A stretch of 14,849 bases of DNA from UBA9547 sp044349205 (GTDB lineage Bacteria > Bacteroidota > Bacteroidia > Cytophagales > UBA9547): assembly GCA_044349205.1 (NCBI GenBank), contig JBIKRJ010000040.1, forward strand, positions 1 to 14,849, read 5' to 3'. The notes under the pieces are model-generated. The model was given only the letters and a program-made list of their open reading frames with translations. It was not told the origin of the DNA and made no database searches. The translations under genes were made by a program, and so were the position numbers. Positions 1 through 10,200 of the stretch are shown here, in pieces (position 1 is the stretch's first letter; every line of letters begins with the position of its first letter).

Positions 1-33
1 TCCTAGCCGGTCAACGCTTTTATTGTTTATACG

Positions 34-3000
34 CTAAAATACAGCGCTCACTTGCACTCGGCCAATATGCACCTTAGCTTGATTTTGGGCTTTTCTGCCC
101 TCGTAGTTCAGCGATATATTTAATCCATTGGTGAGTTTTTGTTGCATATTTACCTGCCAAGTAAAATTGTTACCTGGCCTTAGCGATTCCAACATGTCGT
201 AACCCAAGGGCGAATTGACATCGCCGTTCAAGAAAAAAATATTGATGTATTTTACATTGGCGGTAAAGGTGCGCTTGTTCACCTGGTTCAACCTTGCTTC
301 CAAACCCAAATTCTTGAAATCGGCTCGTTCGCCCTTGTTGGCAGGATGTATATTTTCTTTGGGTATGAACTGAAAAGAGCCTATAAGTCGAAACATTTCA
401 GTAGGCTGAAAAGCTATTTCTGGGTTGAGCTCGCGCTTCAAAATGGTATAATTTCGGTTCAACAAATAATCGGAGCCTACGCCGCGCGTGCTTTGTATCA
501 AGTTCAACCTCAAATTGAAAAGCGAGCGCACGTTTAAACGGCTGTTCAATTGGTATTCCAAATTTTGGCGGGTATCTATTCCGTTGAAAAGAAAGTTGCG
601 CTGGTTGGTGTTGATGTACACTAAATCCAAGCCATAAGACGGACTTGCACGATTGAAAAATAAGGTACTACGCACATTGTTGGTGTTGGACAGCAAGTCG
701 GATGAAAGGATATTGTGGTATAAAGGCAAGAAACGAGCCATAAGGCTTTCGTCGAGGGTTTTGCGGTCGGCCGTCCAAGCGGTGGTGTTGCTAAAACGGG
801 AAGCAAAGCGTTTCAACCATTTTTTTTCTCGCCAATTACGTGGAGCCGTGAGATTTATTCTGTAGTTCACATTGTTGGTATAGGCTTTTACAAAACGGTC
901 GGTCGGAGAATTGTAGCGCAGGTATATTTTTTCGTCGAAATTGACCGCTTCCACAAACTCGTTCAACTGTTTTACATTGTCGTTGTTGTAATCTACCCAT
1001 TTGTACAAACCTTGTCCTGCGGGCACTTCCACATATACATATTCATTCACTTGTTGTCTTCCCGTTTGTGCTGTGTAGGTAAGTTCGGAACGAATATGCC
1101 GTTTAAACAAGTCTGATATCCAATCCAAACGCCCCATAATGGTTTCTTGCACACGCCCCGAAGTGGTGTCGCGCTTATTTTCCAGGTTTCGATAGGTGAG
1201 TAAAAGGTTAAAATTGTTGTTTTCGTTGGGTTTAAAACCAAGACTATTGTTCCAAGTTTTGGCTTCGGCAAGTATTTGATTGACTATTTCACCCCTAAGC
1301 GGCGCATTGTCTTTTCGCAAGCTATAGTCCGTAGCATAACGCCATTTTTTGGTACTGTCCACACTTTTCACATAAAAGTTGTGTTCTTCGAAATACATGG
1401 CACTGGCTATAACAGAATCTTTTTTGGCACCGCCACTAATCGAATTGCGGTCGAAACTGTAACGATACCCAGGCGAAATATGCTTAAATACCAATGAGTT
1501 GTCGAAACTGAATCGTTGCCAATCGGATCTTGTTTTGGGCAAATCGTTTTTTAGGAAAAAATAATCGGCGCGCAATTGGTACAAACCAAGTCGCTTTGCA
1601 ATGTTTGCCTGGTGCTGTTGTCCGTTTACAAAACCCTCTTTTTGCCTATGACTAAAGCGGTAATTCAACTCATTGTTTTTGTCTTTTGAAAACCCCATGC
1701 TGGCATTAAACAGATGGTCTTCTGCATTTTGGCTTAGGGCAGTACTCCAGTTATTGTACTGACTTGTACCCCAGTCCCTGTCAAATTCTATGGAACGGAA
1801 ACGGTCGATGGGACGAAAATACTTGTCCAAATATTCGTAATCCAAAGCACCCATTAGCCTATAATCTTTCCAACCTATGTCTTTGCCCTTGTTGGCATAC
1901 CCCACTTTTATTGCGCTACCCACATCGTCGTTACTATTCACCCTCGAAAACAAATTTTGACTGTGCTCTGAAAGGGCATATTCAGCATAAATGCGTTCGT
2001 TTTTTGAGACCGCATAGTCAATGCCCGCGTTGTACAATTGCTTTTTGTTGGGCACTGGCAGTTGCCTTACTGGCTCGAATCGCCCTTGTGGCACCCCATT
2101 TTTAGGGGCACGCCACTCGTACACTTTTCCATTGGCTGCACTTGTCACCTGCACATAATTCCCGTTTCCCTGTCCCAAATCGGAAAAAGTGAGTTGGTAC
2201 ACGGTAGTGCCCGGATTGCTTGGGGTGTACACATAAATAGGAGTAGCCGAAAGCGCCGTATCTACCCTTTTGTAAAGCACTTGGTTGGAACTAAAAGTGG
2301 TCGCCACTGCCCCGGGTGCCAAGGCTACCGACATGGTATCTCCTATTTTTTTCAATATCTCAATATCATCGGGCGAAAGTTGGGCTGTAATGGGCGTATT
2401 CGGGTTATCTTTTTCGCTGTAAAAATTAAAGTAGCCGTTCAATTTCTTGAATGACTGGTAATGGCTGCCTACCAATGTGGTACGCGCATAATTTCGATCG
2501 GTGTATTCAAAATCGACCCTGATACGTGAAAATTTTGTCACCAAAACTTGGTTCATAAAGGTGATTTCGGCCTGGTTGTAGTCGATAATATAATCGTAGT
2601 TAAAACCGCGTGTGAGCAAGCGTCCGTCCAAATACACTTTTTCCGAACCCGATATGACCACGATAAAGCGCTCGTTGTTAGGCCCTCTGAGTTTGTAAGG
2701 ACCTTGCAAACCTTCCACAGGCTCCAAAAACAAGGAATTGAATTTTCCTTTCGAGACAGCAACACCCAAAGAAGTGGTGGCTGTGATGTTGTTTATTGGA
2801 TTGTACTGCACTTCTGCCAAACCGCCTTGCACGTTTTTCAGGTAACGCAAAAAATGCGATTCTTTATTTCGAAGCACCACATCGCCGGCCGTCAAAGTAG
2901 CCCCTTTGCCCGATAACTGAATATACACCCTGTCGAACTGCTGCAAGTTTTGTGTATTCCCCTCGGGTTGTATAGGGATGTTTTGGTCGGAAATGGCCGC

Positions 3001-3486
3001 CAAAATAGACACATCTTGGCTCAGCTTTCCCTCCATTTGCAAGTTGAGAGCAGAATTAACAAATACATCTTGGTTGTTTCCAAACGAAATACCTCGGCTG
3101 ATAGTACCCGTTTTGTTGAGGCCCGGCGTGGCAAAAAGTTCCTCTTTGCCCTCGTAAAACTGCCTACTGCGCCGCATGGGGTCTATGTAATACTTGGAAG
3201 TGTCGTACACGCGCAAATCGCGATTGAACACCTTTTGCGAAAGGTTGAAGGGAAACAAGCGATAACTTACAAAAATGGAATCGGGCGAAAGGCTATCGGG
3301 AAAAAAAGATATAATATTCCCATTAGGCTCAAAAACTGCTTTTACCTGCACGTTGGCAGGTTTCAAAATAAGCAGCGAAGCTGGATCTATCGTTAGGCTA
3401 TCGCGAAGGCTTTCTTTGTTTTTAAGCGAAATCCAACGCGACTTCAGGCTGCTTTGTTGGGCTTGCACCCAACAAGGCAGTAGCAA
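34..3486 (-). CDS. Large putative outer-membrane beta-barrel protein, SprA-like block, function unknown
   Basis: The product is about 1150 residues. It begins with a hydrophobic stretch ending 'PCWVQAQQ', which resembles a signal-peptidase I site, and ends in Phe (VQVSAVF), as outer-membrane barrels often do. From about residue 230 on it alternates polar and hydrophobic residues with many Tyr, Asn and Arg, as expected for beta strands. Residues 122-224 form a recognisable block ('GNNQDVFVNS', 'PIQPEGNTQ', 'FDRVYIQL', 'GDVVLRN') that, from memory, resembles part of the SprA-type Bacteroidota surface proteins; SprA itself is about twice as long. Residues 832-843 form an EF-hand-like loop (DYNNDN...NE). 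I infer an outer-membrane protein exported by Sec; substrate or partner is unknown. The assigned start is TTG at 3486, which leaves a signal peptide that is too short. The frame is open 7 codons further up to a TAG, and no in-frame ATG exists. It lies 117 bases after ribBA and may have its own promoter. Confidence 0.75.
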   Translation of the reverse strand: MLLPCWVQAQQSSLKSRWISLKNKESLRDSLTIDPASLLILKPANVQVKAVFEPNGNIISFFPDSLSPDSIFVSYRLFPFNLSQKVFNRDLRVYDTSKYYIDPMRRSRQFYEGKEELFATPGLNKTGTISRGISFGNNQDVFVNSALNLQMEGKLSQDVSILAAISDQNIPIQPEGNTQNLQQFDRVYIQLSGKGATLTAGDVVLRNKESHFLRYLKNVQGGLAEVQYNPINNITATTSLGVAVSKGKFNSLFLEPVEGLQGPYKLRGPNNERFIVVISGSEKVYLDGRLLTRGFNYDYIIDYNQAEITFMNQVLVTKFSRIRVDFEYTDRNYARTTLVGSHYQSFKKLNGYFNFYSEKDNPNTPITAQLSPDDIEILKKIGDTMSVALAPGAVATTFSSNQVLYKRVDTALSATPIYVYTPSNPGTTVYQLTFSDLGQGNGNYVQVTSAANGKVYEWRAPKNGVPQGRFEPVRQLPVPNKKQLYNAGIDYAVSKNERIYAEYALSEHSQNLFSRVNSNDDVGSAIKVGYANKGKDIGWKDYRLMGALDYEYLDKYFRPIDRFRSIEFDRDWGTSQYNNWSTALSQNAEDHLFNASMGFSKDKNNELNYRFSHRQKEGFVNGQQHQANIAKRLGLYQLRADYFFLKNDLPKTRSDWQRFSFDNSLVFKHISPGYRYSFDRNSISGGAKKDSVIASAMYFEEHNFYVKSVDSTKKWRYATDYSLRKDNAPLRGEIVNQILAEAKTWNNSLGFKPNENNNFNLLLTYRNLENKRDTTSGRVQETIMGRLDWISDLFKRHIRSELTYTAQTGRQQVNEYVYVEVPAGQGLYKWVDYNNDNVKQLNEFVEAVNFDEKIYLRYNSPTDRFVKAYTNNVNYRINLTAPRNWREKKWLKRFASRFSNTTAWTADRKTLDESLMARFLPLYHNILSSDLLSNTNNVRSTLFFNRASPSYGLDLVYINTNQRNFLFNGIDTRQNLEYQLNSRLNVRSLFNLRLNLIQSTRGVGSDYLLNRNYTILKRELNPEIAFQPTEMFRLIGSFQFIPKENIHPANKGERADFKNLGLEARLNQVNKRTFTANVKYINIFFLNGDVNSPLGYDMLESLRPGNNFTWQVNMQQKLTNGLNISLNYEGRKAQNQAKVHIGRVQVSAVF

Positions 3487-3603
3487 AAAAAAAATATGTA
3501 GCTTCTATTTCCCAGAACCAGGCTATTGGTTGAAAATGTATGTTTTATTCAAACGAAATGGATTGGGCAAAAAGTATTCGAAAAGGGAAATGGTTTTAGC
3601 TTT

Positions 3604-4821
3604 TTATTTCTTTCCCCTTAAAATGGTATGGCCCATTTTGTCGCGCTTTGTTTCCAAATAGTTTTGGTTGTGAGGGTTGGGCGTAACCTCCAAAGGAATT
3701 GTTTCCACAATCTCTAGACCATACCCCTCCAATCCGGCCCTTTTTACAGGGTTATTACTTATCAAACGCAGCTTGGTAACGCCAAGATCGCGTAGAATTT
3801 GGGCTCCTACCCCATAGTCACGCTCGTCCATTCTAAAACCCAACTCCAAATTGGCTTGAACCGTATCCAAGCCATTTTCCTGCAACTTATAGGCTTTTAG
3901 CTTGTTTACAAGGCCTATGCCTCTGCCTTCTTGGTTCATGTACACTACTACCCCTTTCCCTTCTTTTTCCACCATTTTCATGGCCGCATGCAACTGTGGG
4001 CCACAGTCGCAACGGCACGAACCAAAAATATCGCCGGTAATGCAGGATGAATGCACCCTTACCATCACAGGTTCGTCTTTGTCCCATTTCCCTTTTATTA
4101 GTGCCAAATGATGGTCGCCAGTATTTTTTTGTTCGAAAGCCACCAGTTCAAAACTCCCAAACTCGGTAGGCAAATCGACTACAATTTCTCTTTTTATCAG
4201 ACTGTCGAATTTTAGTCTGTACTCTATCAAATCCTTGATAGACACCAATTTTAGACCAAATTTGTCGGCCACTTTCCTAAGTTGTGGCAACCTTGCCATA
4301 GAACCGTCGTCGTCGAGCACTTCCACCAAAACACCCGATGGCTTGAAACCAGCCAAGCGGGCAAAATCTATCGAGGCTTCGGTGTGGCCGCTTCTACGCA
4401 ACACGCCTTCGTTTTTGGCTTTCAAAGGAAAAATGTGACCAGGGCGTCCCAACTCATCGGGCTTAGTAGCAGGGTCAACCAAAGCTTGTATGGTTTTGGA
4501 ACGGTCGCTTGCTGAAATCCCCGTAGTGCAGCCATGTCCCAACAAATCGACCGAAATAGTAAAAGGAGTCTCGAATTGGGCCGTGTTTACGCCCACCATT
4601 AGTTCAAGCCCAAGTTCCTCGCAACGTTGCTCGCTTATGGCACAGCAAATAAGGCCACGCGCCTCTTTGGTCATAAAATTCACGATTTCGGGCGTGACAC
4701 ATTCCGAGGCACATATCATATCGCCCTCGTTTTCACGGTCTTCGTCGTCAACCACCAAAATAATTTCACCTCTTTTTACTGCCTCAATGGCTTCTTCAAT
4801 CGAGTCGAGCATTTTTTTCAT
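3604..4821 (-). CDS. ribBA: Bifunctional 3,4-dihydroxy-2-butanone-4-phosphate synthase / GTP cyclohydrolase II
   Basis: This 405-residue cytoplasmic enzyme supplies both entry steps of riboflavin synthesis. The N-terminal domain (about 1-200) turns ribulose 5-phosphate into 3,4-dihydroxy-2-butanone 4-phosphate. The C-terminal domain (about 205-400) opens GTP to the diaminopyrimidine precursor. RibB signatures are the acidic loop DDEDRENEGDM (25-35), GHGCTTGISASDR (95-107) and RRSGHTEA (142-149). RibA signatures are the zinc cysteines C260, C271 and C273 (SSCITGD...CRCDCG, same spacing as in E. coli RibA) and NQEGRGIGL. All key residues I can check are present and the length is normal for the fusion. 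It starts at a good ATG (MKKMLDSIEE) only 9 bases after the O-antigen ligase stop, so it is probably co-transcribed with the two LPS genes. I see no FMN riboswitch in that gap. Stop is TAA. Confidence 0.97.
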   Translation of the reverse strand: MKKMLDSIEEAIEAVKRGEIILVVDDEDRENEGDMICASECVTPEIVNFMTKEARGLICCAISEQRCEELGLELMVGVNTAQFETPFTISVDLLGHGCTTGISASDRSKTIQALVDPATKPDELGRPGHIFPLKAKNEGVLRRSGHTEASIDFARLAGFKPSGVLVEVLDDDGSMARLPQLRKVADKFGLKLVSIKDLIEYRLKFDSLIKREIVVDLPTEFGSFELVAFEQKNTGDHHLALIKGKWDKDEPVMVRVHSSCITGDIFGSCRCDCGPQLHAAMKMVEKEGKGVVVYMNQEGRGIGLVNKLKAYKLQENGLDTVQANLELGFRMDERDYGVGAQILRDLGVTKLRLISNNPVKRAGLEGYGLEIVETIPLEVTPNPHNQNYLETKRDKMGHTILRGKK

Positions 4822-4830
4822 AAAGCAAAT

Positions 4831-6105
4831 TTAAGGCAAAGGCTTCATAGACTTGCCATGATATACCAAGGGATAAAAGAGAGAGAAAAACACGATACCT
4901 TTTTGAGTGATAAGCAAGGCCTCGCTAAGGCTAGCAATACCAAAATGTAAAATCAAAAAGAAGAGGAGAAAGTTTCTAACTTGAAATGCCTCCCACAGGG
5001 TAAAAGCATAGAAAGAAACCAAAAGCAATAGCCCAAAAATGCCCAAGCCTATCCATGTTTGCAAATATTGGTTGTGCGTGTCCAAATTGACTGTATAACC
5101 TAATTCGAAACCCCGCTTTCTGTATTCCTCGTTTAGAGCATCTTGTACATCACCGATGCCCACACCCCACAACCAGTTTTGGGCTATCACCTCTTTTGCC
5201 GACTTCATTTTTTCTACCCGTAAGTTTACGCTGTTGTAAGCATCCCCTTTCTCAAGTTCAGTCTTTTTGGTAAAATCAGACATAAACCTTTTTAAATGAG
5301 GTATTTGCGTAAAAGCCAAAAGAAAAAAAACAAAACCGATAAAGCCAATCGTAAAAGCAAGTTGAATCTTTTTGCGTTTCACCACCAGCTCGTAAAAACC
5401 AAGCGCAAACGAAAACACAACCAGCAAAATCAGATTCATGCGCGAAGCCATTTGGAATAAAAAGGCCACCATGAGTAATACCATAACTAGCAAACCTACT
5501 TTCTGCGATTGAGTTAAATTTTGTTTGTACTTATTATAAAAATAAAAAACGCAGCCAAGGCAAAACATGAGATAAAGCGAAAAATACACGCGCGGAAATT
5601 GAATGAAGTAGGTGACCACGTGTTCAGGCCCTGCATTTTCTTTAGATTGTAAAATTTGGTACATATGACCAAATCCCCATATACTACCTATTATGCCCAA
5701 AAGCACACAGGTTGACACAAAAAGAGCCAAGACACACTCGGTTTTGCGCATAGAGAGCGGTCGGGACAAAAGCACCAATGGAATGATTAAAAGCGAAATC
5801 TTCTTCTCCAAATCAAAAAGACCCGATGCAGTGTTGGAGGTATAGGTCATTCCCAACAAGTGCAAACCGTAAAAGGCGAAAAGCAGTAGCGACGATTTTT
5901 GTGCAAAAAGTGTTTGAAATTTTACTTTAAAATCACCTTCAAAAAGCCAATTGGTTAGCAGCAAGGCAGTGGCTATGCTACAAAACTGAATGCTATCCAC
6001 ATTTATTGGAAGCGTAATGGCCACCAAACAAGTGAAAAGAAAATGAAGGTTACTTGAAATAAATCTCTTATTTTCCCAGGGTTGAAACAGGTTGTCAAAT
6101 ATCAT
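4831..6105 (-). CDS. O-antigen ligase / Wzy-type polymerase family membrane protein
   Basis: The 424-residue product is almost entirely hydrophobic, with about ten to twelve membrane segments starting near residue 20. It carries the Wzy_C-type periplasmic signature: 'WLWGVGIGD', then a hydrophilic loop, then 'DTHNQYLQTWIGLGIFGLLLL' broken here as DTHNQY followed by WIGLGIFG, with H344 and N345. Members of this family either ligate O-antigen to lipid A-core (WaaL) or polymerise O-units (Wzy); sequence alone does not separate the two, so I leave the symbol empty. Location next to a GT9 enzyme favours an LPS role. The frame is open 21 codons further upstream to an ATG at 6168, but that extension is polar (SGRGNRGCNPT) and lies inside the GT9 gene. 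The ATG at 6105 forms a 4-base ATGA overlap with the GT9 stop and is followed by the expected N-terminus, so I chose it. Stop is TAA. Confidence 0.85.
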   Translation of the reverse strand: MIFDNLFQPWENKRFISSNLHFLFTCLVAITLPINVDSIQFCSIATALLLTNWLFEGDFKVKFQTLFAQKSSLLLFAFYGLHLLGMTYTSNTASGLFDLEKKISLLIIPLVLLSRPLSMRKTECVLALFVSTCVLLGIIGSIWGFGHMYQILQSKENAGPEHVVTYFIQFPRVYFSLYLMFCLGCVFYFYNKYKQNLTQSQKVGLLVMVLLMVAFLFQMASRMNLILLVVFSFALGFYELVVKRKKIQLAFTIGFIGFVFFLLAFTQIPHLKRFMSDFTKKTELEKGDAYNSVNLRVEKMKSAKEVIAQNWLWGVGIGDVQDALNEEYRKRGFELGYTVNLDTHNQYLQTWIGLGIFGLLLLVSFYAFTLWEAFQVRNFLLFFLILHFGIASLSEALLITQKGIVFFSLFYPLVYHGKSMKPLP

Positions 6106-7196
6106 CTTTTTCCCAATTGTTGGATTGCAGCCTCGGTTACCTCGTCCACTTTTATCAAATCCATGCAATTTACCTCACTTTTATGGTATTCGTAGCCAAA
6201 ATGCAAATAACCGCATTGTGCGTTTTGTGGAAAAACATTCAAAGCTTGGTCTGAGACGGGGCCCCATCGCAACACCGAAGTAGGGCCGTGCAATGCTACC
6301 ATTTTCACTCCCAATGCTGCTGCCATGTGCATGATGCCCGTATTGACCGCAACAATTAGTCGCGCGTTTTGAACGAGTTTGGCAGTGTCGGACAAATTGT
6401 ATTTTCCTGCCAAGGAATACAGTAAACCGTTCGACTTTTGTTCCATTTTTTGCGAATTCACTACATCGTCTTTGGCACCTGTTATGTATATTTTCAAACC
6501 AAATGCCGAAAGTTTTTCAGCCAATTCCAACCAATTCGACTCAGGCCATTCTTTCATATAGCTTTTGTAGCCTCCAGGCCAAGGATGAAAAATCACATAT
6601 TCCTGTGCATCTAATTCAAGGCTTCCCGATGGAATATCAAGCCGAGGCCGTGCATTGGAAGAAAGTTGCAAAGGATCAAGCAGCGCTCTGAAATTGTCCA
6701 ATTCGTGCTTTTGATCTGAATGGATTATGGCATAATCGTACACAAAATGACGCCATTGCCCTATTGACCGAAAACCAATTTTGCATTTAGACCTAAAAAA
6801 AGCCGCATAAATCGCATTCAATCTTGGCCAAGGCCCAAAATCAATCAACAAATCAAACTGCCCTTCTTTCCTTATATACTTGATACTTTCCAACACTTTT
6901 GTAACGGGCAGTTTGTGAGTGCTGGCAATTCCTGGCAGCATTTTGGTTACTCCAAAATTGGTATCCCCACAAAAAAGGACAATCTCGGCATTTGGAAATC
7001 GGTTTTTCAAATCTTGCAAAGGAGCCGACATTAGCACATTGTCGCCTATCGAACTGATGTTTAAAATGGCGATGCGTTTTGGCTCGAAAGCAACGGGAAT
7101 GCGCTTTTTAAGTACCCGAAAAAAGCCCAAAAACAGCACTAAGGGTATGCCCAAATATCTATCTAAAAAATGCAGGTTTGCGTTTCCCTTTTCCAT
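6102..7196 (-). CDS. Glycosyltransferase family 9 protein (LPS heptosyltransferase-like)
   Basis: The 364-residue protein has the GT-B layout of ADP-heptose:LPS heptosyltransferases. The N-terminal half carries the family opening 'RIAILNISSIGDNVLMSAP' (about 41-59, with G51 and D52), where the Gly-Asp pair is typical. The C-terminal half carries the donor-binding region: VNTGIMHMAAALG (N285 to G296) followed by HGPTSVLRWGP. Many relatives have Asp where N285 stands, so the sugar donor may differ; ADP-heptose is a family-based guess, not proven. Residues 10-30 are hydrophobic (LGIPLVLFLGFF) and may help it sit on the inner face of the membrane. The ATG at 7196 is a clear start, 71 bases after the TamB-like gene. 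Its TGA stop overlaps the ATG of the O-antigen ligase, which suggests translational coupling and a shared LPS-assembly role. Confidence 0.88.
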   Translation of the reverse strand: MEKGNANLHFLDRYLGIPLVLFLGFFRVLKKRIPVAFEPKRIAILNISSIGDNVLMSAPLQDLKNRFPNAEIVLFCGDTNFGVTKMLPGIASTHKLPVTKVLESIKYIRKEGQFDLLIDFGPWPRLNAIYAAFFRSKCKIGFRSIGQWRHFVYDYAIIHSDQKHELDNFRALLDPLQLSSNARPRLDIPSGSLELDAQEYVIFHPWPGGYKSYMKEWPESNWLELAEKLSAFGLKIYITGAKDDVVNSQKMEQKSNGLLYSLAGKYNLSDTAKLVQNARLIVAVNTGIMHMAAALGVKMVALHGPTSVLRWGPVSDQALNVFPQNAQCGYLHFGYEYHKSEVNCMDLIKVDEVTEAAIQQLGKR

Positions 7197-7267
7197 TTAA
7201 AAGGCCTAAAATAGGAAAAATTTTTTAAGTATTTTTACTAAAAACATGCTTGTGAATTGGGGTAAAT

Positions 7268-10200
7268 TTATTTCGGCATTTCTTGTTCCTCAACTGGTAC
7301 CAACTCATTTTCTATCAGTATGGCCTCGGCATTCTTTTTGCGCCTCAGCAAATCGTTTAAGTTGTTGAAGCTCTGAGTGTGCATAAAACTGAAGCCAGTG
7401 GAAATTTGGCTGTTGTTGTTCAAACTGTTGGTAATGCTGTTGCTGTTGTTTTTCGTAAACATTTTTAGCCGCAAAGTGCCCTCTCGGGTTATCAAATATT
7501 CCAATTGCCAGTCGCCAGCCACGCTAGAAGCAGTACGGTTGTTTTGGGCATTTGTAAAAGAGCCGTCGCGCGAAATGCGGATGCGCCCTCCCAAAAAATC
7601 GGGCTGGTACGACAATCGCAACCGAAGATCGTTCAGCGCCTGCGAATTGAAGCCGTTTAGGTCAATATCAACCGTCAAGTTTTCGTCCAACTGCGAAACC
7701 CATGAACTTAATTGATTAGATAAAAGTGAACTGACCGTACCTGCGGCCCCTTGCGTCGCCAAACCTCCACTTGCAGTTTCGCTTACAGGAAAAAACTTCC
7801 TAAGTACCAACAAACTAAACACTTGCCTGCTTAGTTGTTGTTCGTTCACCTCCATTTGCTGCTGAAAAGCGCGCACATAATTGTCTAACGGATAGGTGCC
7901 CAATTTCGAATCGTTGACGGTGGTAGGATAGTCTTTTATTTTTATTTCGTAGCTAATGTCGGGTTGCTGCAAGTTGCCCTTCAATTTCAAAATCACATCG
8001 GTGGGATATCGCTTGCGAATGGCCGGTGTTTTGAACCAAGCCGTATCGGCCTCGGGCAAAATATCACGCAAAGAGGCCTTTTCCTCCACACGCGCTTTGA
8101 TGTCCAAAATCCCCAACATGGGGTCGCCGCTCCAAGCGATATTGCTGCCTTTGTCAATCTCAAACTTCTTGTTTACAAGGTTTAGCAAGGTGAAATTGTA
8201 AAAACCTTTTTGGAACACATAATTGCCATACAAACTGAAATCGCCAAGGGTGTTGGCTTCCATTTTTACATTGCCAGCACCTGTTCCTTTTATGATATCG
8301 CCTGTTTGTTTGTCCAAAATCAGGGAAAATGTCATGGAAGGATCCAAATCCACATCCATGCTCACGGTAGTTTTGGTGGGCACTTTTTCCACCCACGACT
8401 CCTCTTCCTCTTCTTCCACCGCAGCCTTTTTCTTTTGTACAAATGTCACAAACTCGCTACCACCCAAATTTTCTGTAGAACTGATAGGAATATACAATTC
8501 GCTATTCTTTTCATTTTTGGCATTGACCTGTATCTTTATGTCGTCGAGCAAACCTGTGATACGCACCCCCCCAGTGGCAAACAATCTGCCATAAAAAAGG
8601 GCATTGTCTTTTTCCAAAGTATTCAAAACCAACAGATTCTTGTACTGTGCTTTCAGATCTAAGGCAATATTCTGAAAACGCTTGTGTTTGATGGCACCCT
8701 CTATGTAACCTTTGTTTCCGTTCGTATCTACCAGCGTAGCCTGGCTGAAGCGAATAGAGGAGGAATCGAACAAGAAATCGTGACTAAAGGAATACGAGGT
8801 CTTTAAAAAATTGATTTTGAACTTTCCGTTGCCCACATGTACTTTTCCTGTTACGTTGGGCTTCAACAAGGTGCCGCTTATGAGCAGGTCGCCTGTACAA
8901 TCTCCGTTTATCTTCGAAAAATAGTCTTTGACAAAAGGTTCGAACGATTGTAGGTTGAACCTGTCGAGATGGGCGTTCAAAGCCATTCTATTATTTTCGA
9001 AAGGCTTTATATAGCCCGTAACAAACATGCTAGGCAATGTATCTCTTTTCAGAACATACCGCACATCGAAGCGTTCTTCTGTGGGCTTCCAGTCCATGCC
9101 ACCCGAAATGTTTCCTATCAGAAAACCGTCGAGCTCAAATTTTTGCACACTGCCGTCGAAATCGAGTTTAAAGTTTTTGCTCAACAAATCCGAAAAAACG
9201 AATTTTCCGTTTACAATACCCTCCATGTCTTTGCCAAGTGCCGCACTCAGTGGCTTCAAAGTAAATTGGCGCAATTCCATCTCGAGTTCATCTTCGGCAT
9301 TTTCCGATATTGCCCCCGACGCCACCAAAAGCTGTTGTTCGTTTTTCAACTTAAAATGGGACACCAAGATTTTCTCTTTGGCCAAAACCAGCCTGCTACT
9401 GTCGCCACTCCAGGTAGTTTTAAAGAGTTTCAGGTCGATATTGTCGAAGAAAAATTCTTTTTTGCCTTCTGAAAAATCCAAGCGGCCGTCAAGGTTCAAG
9501 TGGTTGTCGTTTTTCTTTTGCGCCACGCTGGTGTGAAACATCATTTCGTCGTTGTTCCAGATCAATTCCAAAGCCAAATCTTCTGTTTTTAAGTCGCTGC
9601 CCACCTGCTGTTTGTTAGAAAAAAACGAACCAGAACCGTCCACAAAGGGTTGCGACAGATTTTTGCTTGAAGTATAATTGAAACGGGAGTCGTTCAAGAT
9701 GACGCTTCCAAATTGCAGCTTGTTGCAAGTACCAAGCAAATTAAAGCTTGTGGTGTTGCCCTGCTTGCTAAAAGTGCCGCTAAGCTTGGTTTGGTTGGCC
9801 ACTTTTATGTTTTCTTGGGCAAAAAGACTGATGACGGGATTGGCCTTTTTTAGCAACAAACTAAAATTGAGCCTGTAATCTGCACTGGCATAGGGTGAAG
9901 CATTACTGTAATAGTGTCCTACTTTTTCCTTTTTGTTTTCCAACACCAGCATGTATTCCTTGTACAAACGAGGTAAATCGCTGGCCAACTGCATGTACGA
10001 GAAATTACCGTCGGCATTTACATCAAAAACATCAGAAAAAAGATTCAAGTATCTTTCTCCTTCTAAACGCTCGGTCACTATTTTCAAGGTATCGAGCGAA
10101 ATCCTTTTCTTGGTGTTGCTCAAAAAAGTGTTTGAAAAAGAAGCATCTCCCTGAAAATCGTCAAGATTTTTACCCGTAATGTTCAAATCGACCTTGGTGC

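Noticed and set aside
1..33. Feature after the barrel gene
   Set aside because: Too short; no gene, hairpin or terminator seen.
346..3396. Plus-strand ORFs over the barrel gene (and similar ORFs opposite tamB, GT9, ribBA)
   Set aside because: They are antisense shadows: no domain motifs, and the minus-strand gene has clear protein features.
4822..4830. FMN riboswitch or promoter before ribBA
   Set aside because: Only nine bases separate it from the preceding gene.
6106..6168. 21-residue N-terminal extension of the O-antigen ligase
   Set aside because: It lies inside the GT9 gene, is polar, and a proper ATG with a 4-base overlap stands at 6105.
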